NCBI GenBank assembly: GCA_942492205.1
Contig: CALODT010000003.1
Coordinates: forward strand, 372,001-436,000
Direction: 5' to 3'
Source of the DNA: UBA1847 sp942492205
GTDB lineage: Bacteria > Pseudomonadota > Gammaproteobacteria > Steroidobacterales > Woeseiaceae
Length of the DNA: 64,000 bases
This document shows, piece after piece, positions 25,952 through 34,524 of this stretch (within the stretch, counting starts at the first letter, position 1; every line of letters begins with the position of its first letter). The notes beneath the pieces are model-generated. The model did no database searches, was not told the origin of the DNA, and worked only from the letters and a program-made list of their open reading frames with translations. Both the position numbers and the translations under genes were made by a program.

Positions 25952-27340
25952 ATGCTTCCTGTCATTGCGCTTATCGGCCGGCCGAATGTCGGCAAATCCA
26001 CGCTTTTCAATCGCCTGACTCGCTCCAGGGATGCGCTTGTCGCTGACTTCCCCGGACTGACGCGGGACAGAAAATACGGTTTCGGCAAGCTCGGCCCCAT
26101 TCCTTATCTCGTGATCGACACAGGCGGCGTCGCCGGCGGCGAAGTCGGCATCGAAGAGGCCATGGTCGAACAGACCGTGCGGGCGCTCAAAGAGGCGGAT
26201 GCAGCGATCATCATGGTCGACGGGCGCAGCGGCCTGACAGCGGCTGATGAACATGTCGCGGCCCTGGCACGCAAGCACGCCAAGAAGACCTGGCTGGCCG
26301 TCAACAAGGCGGAGGGCCTGGATGCCGCGATCGCCAGCGGTGAGTTTCACGGCCTCGGGCTCGGCGATCCTGTCGCGGTATCTGCCGCGCACGGCGATCG
26401 CATTGCGGCGCTGATGGATGCGGTGCTGGCGGAGTTCGAGTTGCCGCCCGCCGACGAGGCTGACGAAGAGGACGACGAGCTGCGTATCGCGGTGATCGGG
26501 CGTCCGAACGTTGGCAAGTCTACGCTCGTGAACCGCCTGCTGGGCGAGGAGCGGCTGGTTGTATTCGATCAGCCCGGCACCACGCGCGACAGCGTTGCCG
26601 TGCCCTTTGAGCGGAATGACCGCAAATACCAGCTCATCGACACCGCGGGCATTCGTCGCAAGGCCAGGGTGCACGAGGCCATCGAGAAATTCAGCATTAT
26701 CAAAGCGCTCAAGGCCATCGAGGAAGCCCAGGTCGTGATTGCCGTGCTGGACGCGCATGAGGGCGTAACGGAGCAGGACGTCAGCCTGCTGGGCCTGGTG
26801 CTGGAACGGGGCCGGGCGCTTGTCGTGGTGACAAACAAGTGGGACGGTCTGTCCGCCTACGAACGCAAGCGTATTCGTGAGGAACTGGATCGGCGCCTGC
26901 CGTTCCTCGACTTTGCCGAACGAATAACGATATCTGCCCTGCACGGCACTGCCGTTGGCGACCTGTTGCCGGCCGTCGAGCGGGCGTATCGCGCTGCAAC
27001 GCGGGATCTTTCGACGACGGAACTGACGCGCGAACTGGAAGCCGCAGTGATGGAGCACGCACCGCCCATGGTGCGCGGCCGACGTATTCGCTTGCGTTAC
27101 GCACACCAGGGCGGCCGCAATCCGCCGGTCATCGTGATACACGGCAACCAGACAGACAAGCTGCCTGAAGCGTACCGACGCTACCTGATCAACCGTTTCC
27201 GCAAAGCGTTCAAACTCAAAGGTACGCCGGTGAGGCTGTCCTTCAAGACCAGCGATAACCCGTTCAAGGGCCGGCGCAACAAGCTGACGCCGCGCCAGGA
27301 ACGAAGCCGGAAACGCCTGATGAAACGCGTCAAGAAATAG
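25952..27340 (+). CDS. der: Ribosome biogenesis GTPase Der
   Basis: A 462-residue GTPase with two tandem G domains, each with GRPNVGKS (about residues 8-15 and 182-189), plus switch elements (DFPGLTRDR, DQPGTTRDS), DTGG/DTAG and NK-type guanine motifs (NKAE, NKWD), and a C-terminal KH-like domain. Der is needed for 50S subunit maturation. A basic tail (RSRKRLMKRVKK) is normal. It closes the long isc-to-der run. Confidence 0.97.
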   Translation: MLPVIALIGRPNVGKSTLFNRLTRSRDALVADFPGLTRDRKYGFGKLGPIPYLVIDTGGVAGGEVGIEEAMVEQTVRALKEADAAIIMVDGRSGLTAADEHVAALARKHAKKTWLAVNKAEGLDAAIASGEFHGLGLGDPVAVSAAHGDRIAALMDAVLAEFELPPADEADEEDDELRIAVIGRPNVGKSTLVNRLLGEERLVVFDQPGTTRDSVAVPFERNDRKYQLIDTAGIRRKARVHEAIEKFSIIKALKAIEEAQVVIAVLDAHEGVTEQDVSLLGLVLERGRALVVVTNKWDGLSAYERKRIREELDRRLPFLDFAERITISALHGTAVGDLLPAVERAYRAATRDLSTTELTRELEAAVMEHAPPMVRGRRIRLRYAHQGGRNPPVIVIHGNQTDKLPEAYRRYLINRFRKAFKLKGTPVRLSFKTSDNPFKGRRNKLTPRQERSRKRLMKRVKK

Positions 27341-27376
27341 CGGCGCGTATACTGGCATGCTGTTGAGGAGTCAGCG

Positions 27377-28480
27377 ATGAGTACGGCGATCAAAAGCGTA
27401 ACCTTCGAGGGACCGTTCCGGATGCACCGGGCGGGCGGCTGCATCGACTCGCCAACGCTCGTCTACGAAACCTGGGGCGAACTGAACGCCGAAAAAGACA
27501 ACGCGGTGCTGATATTTACCGGCCTGTCGCCGTCGGCACATGCGACGTCCTCGGCCGAGGATCCGACGCCGGGCTGGTGGGAGGACATGATTGGCTCGGG
27601 CCTGCCGATTGATACGGATCGCTACTTCGTCATTTGTGTCAACTCGCTGGGCAGCTGCTTCGGCTCTACCGGTCCGGCCTCCATCAATCCACAGACCGGC
27701 GAGCCGTATCGGCTGACGTTTCCGGTGCTGACGCTCGAAGACATCGCCGAGTCCACCTGGCTGGTGGTAAAGCACCTCGGAATCGAGCAGCTGCACACGG
27801 TCGTGGGCTGTTCGATGGGCGGCATGACAGGACTGGCGCTGTGTGTCCGCCACCCGGAATCGACACGTCGGTTTGTTTCGATCTCCTCGGCCACGCGTGC
27901 AATGCCTTTCTCAATCGCCGTGCGTTCTTTGCAGCGAGAAATGATTCGCAGCGATCCACGCTGGAAGAAAGGCAATTACTCGTCCGGCAAGCCGCCAATT
28001 ACCGGCCAGCGTCTGGCGCGCAAGCTGGGCATGATTACCTACCGCTCGGCCGAAGAGTGGGCGCAACGCTTTGGGCGCGAACGATCCACGACCCACGCCC
28101 GCATCGAGGATCAGTTTGTTGCGGAGTTCGCGGTTGAATCCTATCTCGAAAATCACGCACAGAAGTTCACGGGCGCCTTCGATCCGAATTGCTACCTGTA
28201 TCTGTCGCATGCATCGGATCTGTTCGACCTGGCGGAGTACGGTGGCTCGTTGCAGTCGGGATTCAAACGCTTGCATCTCGAACGCACGCTGGTCATTGGT
28301 GTGCGTACCGATATTCTTTTCCCGATCGCGCAGCAGCGAGAGCTTGCCGCGGGTTTTGCGGCAGTCTGCGATGATGCCGTCTTCGCCGAGCTTGACTGTA
28401 TTCGCGGGCACGACTCGTTCCTGGTCGAAATGGATGCGTTCCGACCCGTGATGTGCGAATTCTTCGACGCTTGTCCGTAG
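27377..28480 (+). CDS. metX: MetX-family homoserine (or serine) O-acyltransferase
   Basis: A 367-residue alpha/beta-hydrolase-fold acyltransferase. The nucleophile Ser sits in VVGCSMGGMTGL (about residue 139), the acid Asp in GVRTDILFP and the catalytic His in RGHDSFL. The family makes O-acetyl- or O-succinyl-homoserine for methionine synthesis. The NSLGSCFGSTGPASINP segment resembles relatives shown or proposed to use succinyl-CoA, including xanthomonad serine O-succinyltransferases, so the acyl donor and acceptor are uncertain. GAGGAG precedes the ATG. It is monocistronic and convergent with the M23 peptidase. Confidence 0.87.
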   Translation: MSTAIKSVTFEGPFRMHRAGGCIDSPTLVYETWGELNAEKDNAVLIFTGLSPSAHATSSAEDPTPGWWEDMIGSGLPIDTDRYFVICVNSLGSCFGSTGPASINPQTGEPYRLTFPVLTLEDIAESTWLVVKHLGIEQLHTVVGCSMGGMTGLALCVRHPESTRRFVSISSATRAMPFSIAVRSLQREMIRSDPRWKKGNYSSGKPPITGQRLARKLGMITYRSAEEWAQRFGRERSTTHARIEDQFVAEFAVESYLENHAQKFTGAFDPNCYLYLSHASDLFDLAEYGGSLQSGFKRLHLERTLVIGVRTDILFPIAQQRELAAGFAAVCDDAVFAELDCIRGHDSFLVEMDAFRPVMCEFFDACP

Positions 28481-28508
28481 CCCAGGCCCTCAAGCCTGGA
28501 TCCTTGGA

Positions 28509-29330
28509 CTAGGGCGACGTCAGCAGGATCGCCGGGTCCACGGCAGTGCCGTTCAGGTAGGTTCCGAAATGAAGGTGCGGACCGGTAACGCGACCGGTAG
28601 CGCCAACCTTGCCGAGTAACTCGCCGGCCAGCAGTACCTGGCCGTTCTCGACCGCTATCTCGCTGAGGTGACAATACATCGTCACGAAGCCCTGGCCATG
28701 ATCGACAATGACAGTCTTGCCGTTGAAGAAGAAGTCACCGGATGCGCTGACTACGCCCTGGCGCGGCGCAACGATCGGCTCACCTTCAGGAGCGGCAATA
28801 TCCATGCCCTTGTGCGGAGCTCGTGGCTGCTCGTTAAAAAAGCGCCGCAGGCCGAAACTCGAGCTGCGCGGCCCGCTGACGGGTGCGGCGAGTGCGATGC
28901 CGTCGCTGTCCGCGGCGCGAAAACGGGTCAGCGCCGCATCGATGATCTTGCGCTCGGCGCCAATACGTTCAAGCTGCTGCTGGCCGGGCGTTACGTAGCT
29001 CTGGTTCTTTACCGTGAGTCGTTGTTCGCGATACTCGCGCGGAATCAGCTCTATTGAAACGTCGTCCCCCGCAACGTCAATTGTCAGGCTCTCGGCATCC
29101 GTGTCCAACGGGATGCCAACGACGGCAAACCAGCGGCCCTCGCGCGCCATGACCATGACTGCCTTGTCTGCAAAGGCGACATCAGGTCGTGGCTCGCCGC
29201 TGCTGCCGATATCGACGATAGCGATCCCGCCCGGCCACGGCGAGTGTGCGGGCGCGGCATACAGGGTTCTGCTCTCGGCGAGCGGTAGCAAAAGTGCAAG
29301 GCACAGCACTGCTGCAGACCGGCTAATCAT
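28509..29330 (-). CDS. Exported M23-family peptidoglycan peptidase
   Basis: A 273-residue protein with a signal peptide (about residues 1-24), an N-terminal beta-rich domain, and a C-terminal LytM/M23 domain with zinc ligands in HKGMDIAAP (H-x3-D, about 188-192) and HLHFGTYLN near 256-264. It probably cuts peptide cross-links in the periplasm or activates amidases. All ligands are present, so it should be active. The frame is open 68 codons upstream into xseA; the chosen ATG overlaps the end of xseA by eight bases and starts a good signal peptide, so the genes are coupled. Confidence 0.88.
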   Translation of the reverse strand: MISRSAAVLCLALLLPLAESRTLYAAPAHSPWPGGIAIVDIGSSGEPRPDVAFADKAVMVMAREGRWFAVVGIPLDTDAESLTIDVAGDDVSIELIPREYREQRLTVKNQSYVTPGQQQLERIGAERKIIDAALTRFRAADSDGIALAAPVSGPRSSSFGLRRFFNEQPRAPHKGMDIAAPEGEPIVAPRQGVVSASGDFFFNGKTVIVDHGQGFVTMYCHLSEIAVENGQVLLAGELLGKVGATGRVTGPHLHFGTYLNGTAVDPAILLTSP

Positions 29331-30669
29331 CGTGTGAGATCTCCGTGACCGTAGCCAGCAGCTCACCGGTCGACAAACGCGCACGAATGTCGTCGCCTGG
29401 TTGCACACTGTCGGCGCGCAGCAGGACTTTCCCGGTCGCGGCCGCCATGACGATCGCATAGCCGCGGTCAAGCGTTGCGAGCGGGCTGACCGAATGCAGG
29501 GCCCGTCCGAGCAGGGCGGTACGATGATCCGCATCGGCCAGCAGCGTGCGCGTTACCGTTTCGAGCCGTTGCCGCAGTTCAGCGAGTTGACGCAGACTGC
29601 GCTGCACCGAGATTGCCGGCGACAGCTGCAGCAGGCTGCTGCGAATTGCCTGCAGCTGATTGGCGTCCGAAAGAAGGCGCTGGCGCATCGCCGATGCCAG
29701 GCGCCCGCGGCTTTCGCGAAGAGACTGCTGCTGGCGACGCAGGTTCGAGGCGGGACTTGCGGCAAGGAGTCGCCGTGCCAGCCAGTCCGTGCGCTGGCCA
29801 CGGTCTTCGACCGCGCGCTGGCCGATCCGGCCGATGCGCAGGGCAAGCGTCGCTATGCGGCGTTGCCAGTCGTGCTGGTTTGGCACAACGATCTCGGCGG
29901 CTCCGGACGGCGTCGGTGCGCGTACATCGGCGACGAAGTCGGCAATCGTGAAATCCACTTCGTGGCCAACAGCGCTGATCACGGGTAACGGGCAGGCCGC
30001 TATCGCGCGAGCCACGCGTTCGTCGTTGAACGCCCAGAGATCCTCCAGCGATCCGCCACCGCGGCCGATGATCAGCACGTCACACTCGTCGCGCCTTACC
30101 GCCGTGGCGATCGCCTCGACCAGTTCCTCTGGTGCTGCGTCGCCCTGCACGGCTGCCGGGTAGATGACGACGGGCACCGCCGGGAAGCGCCGCCGCAGTA
30201 CGCTGAGAATATCGCGAATCGCAGCGCCGCTCGGCGAGGTGATGACGCCGATACGCGAGGGCAGGGTTGGCAGGTCCTGCTTGCGGTCCTCGTCGAACAG
30301 GCCTTCTTCGAGAAGCTTCTTTTTCAGCGCCTCGAAGCGGCGCTTCAGCACCCCTTCTCCGGCGGGCTCCATACGATCGACGATCAGCTGGTAGTTGCCA
30401 CGGGCTTCGTACAGACTGACGCGCCCGAATGCCAGCACCCGATCGCCGTTCTTGTAGCCTGCGGCCGGGCCGCGCTGCCGTTGCCGAAACCAGGCGGCGC
30501 TGACCTGGGCGCTGTCGTCCTTGAGGCTGAAATAGATGTGTCCGGAGGCCGGTTTGGACAGGTTGGAGATCTCGCCTTCGACCCAGAGCTCTGCGATACC
30601 GCTTTCCAGCAGCGCCCTGACGCGTCTGTTTAGCTGGCTGACAGTAATGGCGGCTTCGGAGGGCATCAT
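29323..30669 (-). CDS. xseA: Exodeoxyribonuclease VII large subunit
   Basis: A 448-residue nuclease subunit that degrades single-stranded DNA with XseB. It has an N-terminal OB fold (ELWVEGEISNLSKPASGHIYFSLKD, about residues 25-49), the catalytic core with TSPSGAAIRDIL, VLIIGRGGGSLEDLWAFNDE and ISAVGHEVDFTIADFVAD, and a long helical C-terminus. It diverges from guaB over 75 bases. The M23 peptidase gene overlaps its 3' end. Confidence 0.96.
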   Translation of the reverse strand: MMPSEAAITVSQLNRRVRALLESGIAELWVEGEISNLSKPASGHIYFSLKDDSAQVSAAWFRQRQRGPAAGYKNGDRVLAFGRVSLYEARGNYQLIVDRMEPAGEGVLKRRFEALKKKLLEEGLFDEDRKQDLPTLPSRIGVITSPSGAAIRDILSVLRRRFPAVPVVIYPAAVQGDAAPEELVEAIATAVRRDECDVLIIGRGGGSLEDLWAFNDERVARAIAACPLPVISAVGHEVDFTIADFVADVRAPTPSGAAEIVVPNQHDWQRRIATLALRIGRIGQRAVEDRGQRTDWLARRLLAASPASNLRRQQQSLRESRGRLASAMRQRLLSDANQLQAIRSSLLQLSPAISVQRSLRQLAELRQRLETVTRTLLADADHRTALLGRALHSVSPLATLDRGYAIVMAAATGKVLLRADSVQPGDDIRARLSTGELLATVTEISHDD

Positions 30670-30681
30670 TCGAGTATATCG

Positions 30682-30710
30682 TTTACGCGCAAATCGCGCG
30701 CGCGTACAAT
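30682..30710 (+). promoter_or_regulatory. Sigma-70-like promoter for guaB
   Basis: TTTACG, a 17-base spacer and TACAAT lie about 35 bases upstream of the guaB ATG, in the short divergent xseA/guaB interval. Both hexamers are close to the consensus and the spacing is ideal. The spacer contains an alternating CG run. Confidence 0.6.
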
Positions 30711-30744
30711 TGATCGTTTAATCCTCACCAGCGAAGAACAATCC

Positions 30745-32214
30745 ATGCGCATCGCCAAGGAAGCCCTCACTTTTGACGACGTCCTGCTACAGCCCGGCTA
30801 CTCGGAGATATTGCCGCGCGAGGTAGACCTGAGCACAGATCTCACGCGCGAGATCCGCTTGAGTATTCCGCTGCTGTCGGCAGCCATGGACACCGTGACG
30901 GAGTCGCGGTTGGCGATCGCGCTGGCACAGGAAGGCGGTCTCGGCGTGATACACAAGAACATGTCGGTCGAAGAGCAGGCGCGCCAGGTTCTCATGGTGA
31001 AGAAGTTCGAATCCGGCATGGTGCGCAACCCGATAACCGTGACCAGTGACATGTCCATTCGCGAAGTCATCGAACTGACGCGTGCGATGGGCATATCAGG
31101 TGTGCCCGTAGTGGAAGGCGCCCGCACGGTTGGCATCGTTACACACCGCGATCTGCGGTTCGAAACGCAGCTGGATGCCCCGGTGTCTTCGGTTATGACG
31201 CCGCAGGATCGGCTGGTCACCGTGCGTGAAGGGGCCGACGAGGAAGAGGTTCTGTCTCTGCTTCACCAGTACCGTATCGAGAAGGTGCTGGTAGTGGGTG
31301 ACGACTTCGAGCTCAAGGGCATGATCACGGCCAAAGACTTTCAGAAGGCGAAGGACTTTCCGCTCGCATGCAAGGACGGCAGCGGCGCCCTGCGAGTGGG
31401 TGCCGCAGTCGGCACCGGGTACGACACCGACGATCGCGTTGCCGCGCTGGTGGAGGCGGGTGTCGACGTGGTGGTCGTGGATACGTCTCATGGCTTTTCC
31501 AAGGGCGTGCTCGAGCGGGTGCGGCGCGTCAAGAACGCTCACCCTGACGTGCAGGTAATCGGCGGCAACATCGTCACCGCGGATGCAGCCGAAGCCCTGG
31601 TCGAGGCGGGCGCCGACGGCGTCAAGGTGGGCATTGGTCCTGGTTCCATCTGCACGACTCGAGTCGTGGCCGGGGTCGGTGTTCCACAGATCTCGGCGGT
31701 AGCCGAGGTTGCCGAGGCCCTGCGCAAGACGGGTACGCCGCTCATCGCGGACGGCGGTATTCGCTATTCGGGTGACATCGCAAAGGCGCTGGTCGCCGGC
31801 GCCTATTCGGTGATGATTGGCGGTTTGTTCGCTGGCACCGAGGAGTCGCCGGGTGAGGTCGAGCTTTTCCAGGGCCGCTCCTACAAGTCTTACCGCGGGA
31901 TGGGCTCGGTCGGCGCGATGGGGCAGTCGCACGGCTCGTCGGACCGCTATTTCCAGGACGCAACCGAAGAGCTCGAAAAGCTCGTTCCGGAAGGCATCGA
32001 GGGCCGTGTGGCTTACAAAGGCGGCATGATCGCGATTGTGCATCAGTTGATGGGAGGGGTTCGGGCTGCAATGGGCTACACCGGTTGCGCCAGTATCGAG
32101 GAAATGCGCAACAATCCGAAATTCGTACGCATCACCGGCGCCGGCATGACAGAGAGTCACGTACACGACGTGACGATTACGAAGGAAGCGCCAAACTACC
32201 GCGTCAAGAACTAG
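30745..32214 (+). CDS. guaB: Inosine-5'-monophosphate dehydrogenase
   Basis: A 489-residue enzyme that oxidises IMP to XMP, the committed step of GMP synthesis. The TIM barrel is interrupted by two CBS domains (about residues 95-205). The catalytic loop Cys is in GIGPGSICTTRVVAGVG (about 302-318), with the flap RGMGSVGAM near 399. Length is normal. guaA follows 45 bases downstream, the standard guaBA operon. Confidence 0.97.
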   Translation: MRIAKEALTFDDVLLQPGYSEILPREVDLSTDLTREIRLSIPLLSAAMDTVTESRLAIALAQEGGLGVIHKNMSVEEQARQVLMVKKFESGMVRNPITVTSDMSIREVIELTRAMGISGVPVVEGARTVGIVTHRDLRFETQLDAPVSSVMTPQDRLVTVREGADEEEVLSLLHQYRIEKVLVVGDDFELKGMITAKDFQKAKDFPLACKDGSGALRVGAAVGTGYDTDDRVAALVEAGVDVVVVDTSHGFSKGVLERVRRVKNAHPDVQVIGGNIVTADAAEALVEAGADGVKVGIGPGSICTTRVVAGVGVPQISAVAEVAEALRKTGTPLIADGGIRYSGDIAKALVAGAYSVMIGGLFAGTEESPGEVELFQGRSYKSYRGMGSVGAMGQSHGSSDRYFQDATEELEKLVPEGIEGRVAYKGGMIAIVHQLMGGVRAAMGYTGCASIEEMRNNPKFVRITGAGMTESHVHDVTITKEAPNYRVKN

Positions 32215-32259
32215 CGTCGCCGCTGGGCCACAGGCAGCGTCGTAACGGGACACCGCAAC

Positions 32260-33825
32260 ATGCAGACCGATATTCATGCCGACAAGCTGCTGATACTGGA
32301 CTTTGGCAGCCAGTACACGCAGCTGATCGCGCGACGTGTTCGCGAGTGCGGCGTGTACTCCGAAATACACCCGTGGGACATGTCGGACGAGGACATCAGG
32401 GCGTTCGGGCCGCGCGGCGTGGTGCTGTCAGGAGGGCCCGAGTCCGTCAACCTTGATGATCCGCCGAGGGTCTCGCATTCCATTTTCGAGCTGGGCGTCC
32501 CCGTGCTCGGCATCTGCTATGGCATGCAGACGATGGCCGCGGAACTCGGCGGCAAGGTGGCGGCATCCATTCACCGGGAGTTCGGCTACGCAGAAATTTC
32601 GCCGGGAGATTCCGCACTGTTCGGCGGATTGAGTGACAGCGATGCTGAAAGCGTCCTCAAGGTCTGGATGAGCCACGGCGATCGCGTTGAGACTCTGCCT
32701 CCCGGCTTCAAGGCCACAGCCAGTAGCCAGAACTCGCCGCTCGCTGCCATGGAAGACGCAAGCCGGCATTTCTACGGCGTGCAATTCCATCCGGAAGTGA
32801 CGCATACGCTGCAGGGTGAGGAGATTATTCGCCGCTTCGTCAGTGACATTTGTGAATGTGCAGGCGACTGGACACCAGGCAACATTGTCAGGGATGCCAT
32901 TGATCATGTTCGCCAGCAGGTCGGCGACGGCAAAGTCCTGCTCGGCCTGTCTGGCGGCGTTGACTCCTCGGTGGTGGCGGCACTGCTGCATGAAGCCATT
33001 GGTGACCAGCTAACCTGCGTGTTTGTCGATCACGGCTTGCTGCGTCACAACGAGGGTGACAAGGTCATGCAGCTGTTCGCAGACCATCTCGGCGTGAATG
33101 TTATTCGCGCGCACGCAGCGGAGCGGTTCTTTCGTGCGCTCGATGGTGTGGCTGACCCGGAGGAGAAGCGCAAGATTATCGGCGGGCAATTCATCGAGGT
33201 ATTCGAGGAGGAGGCCGCCAAGCTCGAAGATGTTCACTTCCTGGCGCAGGGGACGATCTATCCCGACGTGATCGAGTCGGCCGGTGCCAAGACCGGCAAG
33301 GCACATGTCATAAAGTCGCATCACAACGTCGGCGGTCTGCCCGAGTACATGCGAATGTCGCTGGTGGAGCCTCTGCGTGAGCTGTTCAAAGATGAGGTCC
33401 GGAAAATCGGCCTGGAGCTCGGCCTGCCGCGTGAAATGGTCTTTCGTCATCCGTTTCCCGGTCCCGGGCTTGGCGTAAGGGTGCTCGGTGAGGTTAAACG
33501 CCATTTTGTCGAGAAACTGCAGTACGCTGACGACATCTTTATCGAAGAGCTTTACAAGCACGATCTCTACGACAAGACCAGCCAGGCGTTTGCCGTATTT
33601 CTGCCGGTGCGCTCGGTTGGCGTCATGGGCGACGGCCGGCGTTACGATTACGTCATCGCGCTGCGTGCCGTTGAGACTATCGACTTTATGACCGCGCGCT
33701 GGGCGCGACTGCCATATGAGTTTCTCGAGCACGTCAGCCTGAGGATTATCAACGAGGTCGACGGTATCTCACGGGTCACGTACGACATTTCCGGCAAGCC
33801 GCCGGCGACGATCGAGTGGGAGTGA
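32260..33825 (+). CDS. guaA: GMP synthase (glutamine-hydrolysing)
   Basis: A 521-residue enzyme converting XMP to GMP. The N-terminal class I glutamine amidotransferase has the nucleophile Cys in LGICYGMQTMA (about residue 87) and the His/Glu pair in GVQFHPEVTHT (about 173-183). The synthetase half carries the P-loop LLGLSGGVDSSVVAALL (about 226-242) and ends IEWE. Its stop overlaps the GTG start of a pentapeptide-repeat gene, an unusual partner. Confidence 0.97.
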   Translation: MQTDIHADKLLILDFGSQYTQLIARRVRECGVYSEIHPWDMSDEDIRAFGPRGVVLSGGPESVNLDDPPRVSHSIFELGVPVLGICYGMQTMAAELGGKVAASIHREFGYAEISPGDSALFGGLSDSDAESVLKVWMSHGDRVETLPPGFKATASSQNSPLAAMEDASRHFYGVQFHPEVTHTLQGEEIIRRFVSDICECAGDWTPGNIVRDAIDHVRQQVGDGKVLLGLSGGVDSSVVAALLHEAIGDQLTCVFVDHGLLRHNEGDKVMQLFADHLGVNVIRAHAAERFFRALDGVADPEEKRKIIGGQFIEVFEEEAAKLEDVHFLAQGTIYPDVIESAGAKTGKAHVIKSHHNVGGLPEYMRMSLVEPLRELFKDEVRKIGLELGLPREMVFRHPFPGPGLGVRVLGEVKRHFVEKLQYADDIFIEELYKHDLYDKTSQAFAVFLPVRSVGVMGDGRRYDYVIALRAVETIDFMTARWARLPYEFLEHVSLRIINEVDGISRVTYDISGKPPATIEWE

Positions 33826-34418
33826 CGCTCAAGGACAACGCTTCTTGCGAAGAGCAGGTCTTCAATGACCTTGATTTTGGTGGGAAGCAGATCCGGTTGG
33901 CTCGCTTCGATCTCTGTCGATTTAGCGCTTGTAACTTCTCGGAAGCGACATTCACCAACTGCAGGTTTTCCGAGTGCGTGTTCCTGGATTCCAACCTGAG
34001 CCTTGTCAGGCTGGACGGCACGCGCTTTGTTGATACGGAATTCAAAGACTGCAAGGTAAGCGGCGTCAACTGGACATCCCTGGACTGGAACAGCGTTGCG
34101 CTGTCTGCGCCGTTCTTCTTTGATGCCTGCGACCTCAGTTACTGTGTCTTCAGCGGCCTGCAGTTGCCGGAACTGCAAATGACACGATGCAAGGCGCATG
34201 ACGTCGACTTCGCCGAGTCGGATCTTAGCGACTCGGACTTTTTCGAAACAGACTTTGCGAATGCCAGGTTCCAGCAAACCCGGCTTGACCGCAGTAACTT
34301 CAGGGATGCGATCAATTACGCTATCGATCCGCTGGAGAATTCGGTCAAAGGTGCCAGCTTCAGCGTTCCTGACGTGTTGAGCCTGCTGAATACTTTCAAG
34401 ATCCGGATAGACAATTGA
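33822..34418 (+). CDS. Pentapeptide-repeat protein, Qnr/McbG-like
   Basis: A 198-residue protein made almost entirely of pentapeptide repeats with Phe or Leu at the centre (for example ARFDLCRFSACNFSEATF, VDFAESDLSDSDFFETDF), interrupted near residue 80 and ending with VPDVLSLLNTFKIRID, a C-terminal cap like that of Qnr and McbG, which protect DNA gyrase. Its target here is unknown. Two in-frame GTG codons could start it; the one forming a GTGA overlap with the guaA stop is preferred and implies translational coupling to GMP synthesis. No signal peptide is seen, so it is cytoplasmic. Confidence 0.82.
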   Translation: MTLKDNASCEEQVFNDLDFGGKQIRLARFDLCRFSACNFSEATFTNCRFSECVFLDSNLSLVRLDGTRFVDTEFKDCKVSGVNWTSLDWNSVALSAPFFFDACDLSYCVFSGLQLPELQMTRCKAHDVDFAESDLSDSDFFETDFANARFQQTRLDRSNFRDAINYAIDPLENSVKGASFSVPDVLSLLNTFKIRIDN

Positions 34419-34524
34419 GTCCGAGCCAGCGCATGGTGTTCGAAGAATCAGGAAAAGTCCGTGAGCTTTCGTGACGATAGTGGCTTCCTTTGTAAACCGG
34501 AGGTTTTCCGGTAGTGGCTCCGTG

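Noticed and set aside
25871..27358. Long minus-strand open frame opposite der
   Set aside because: Another GC shadow; der on the plus strand has all GTPase motifs.
31096..32370. Long minus-strand open frame opposite guaB
   Set aside because: Shadow of a well conserved gene, with no motif of its own.
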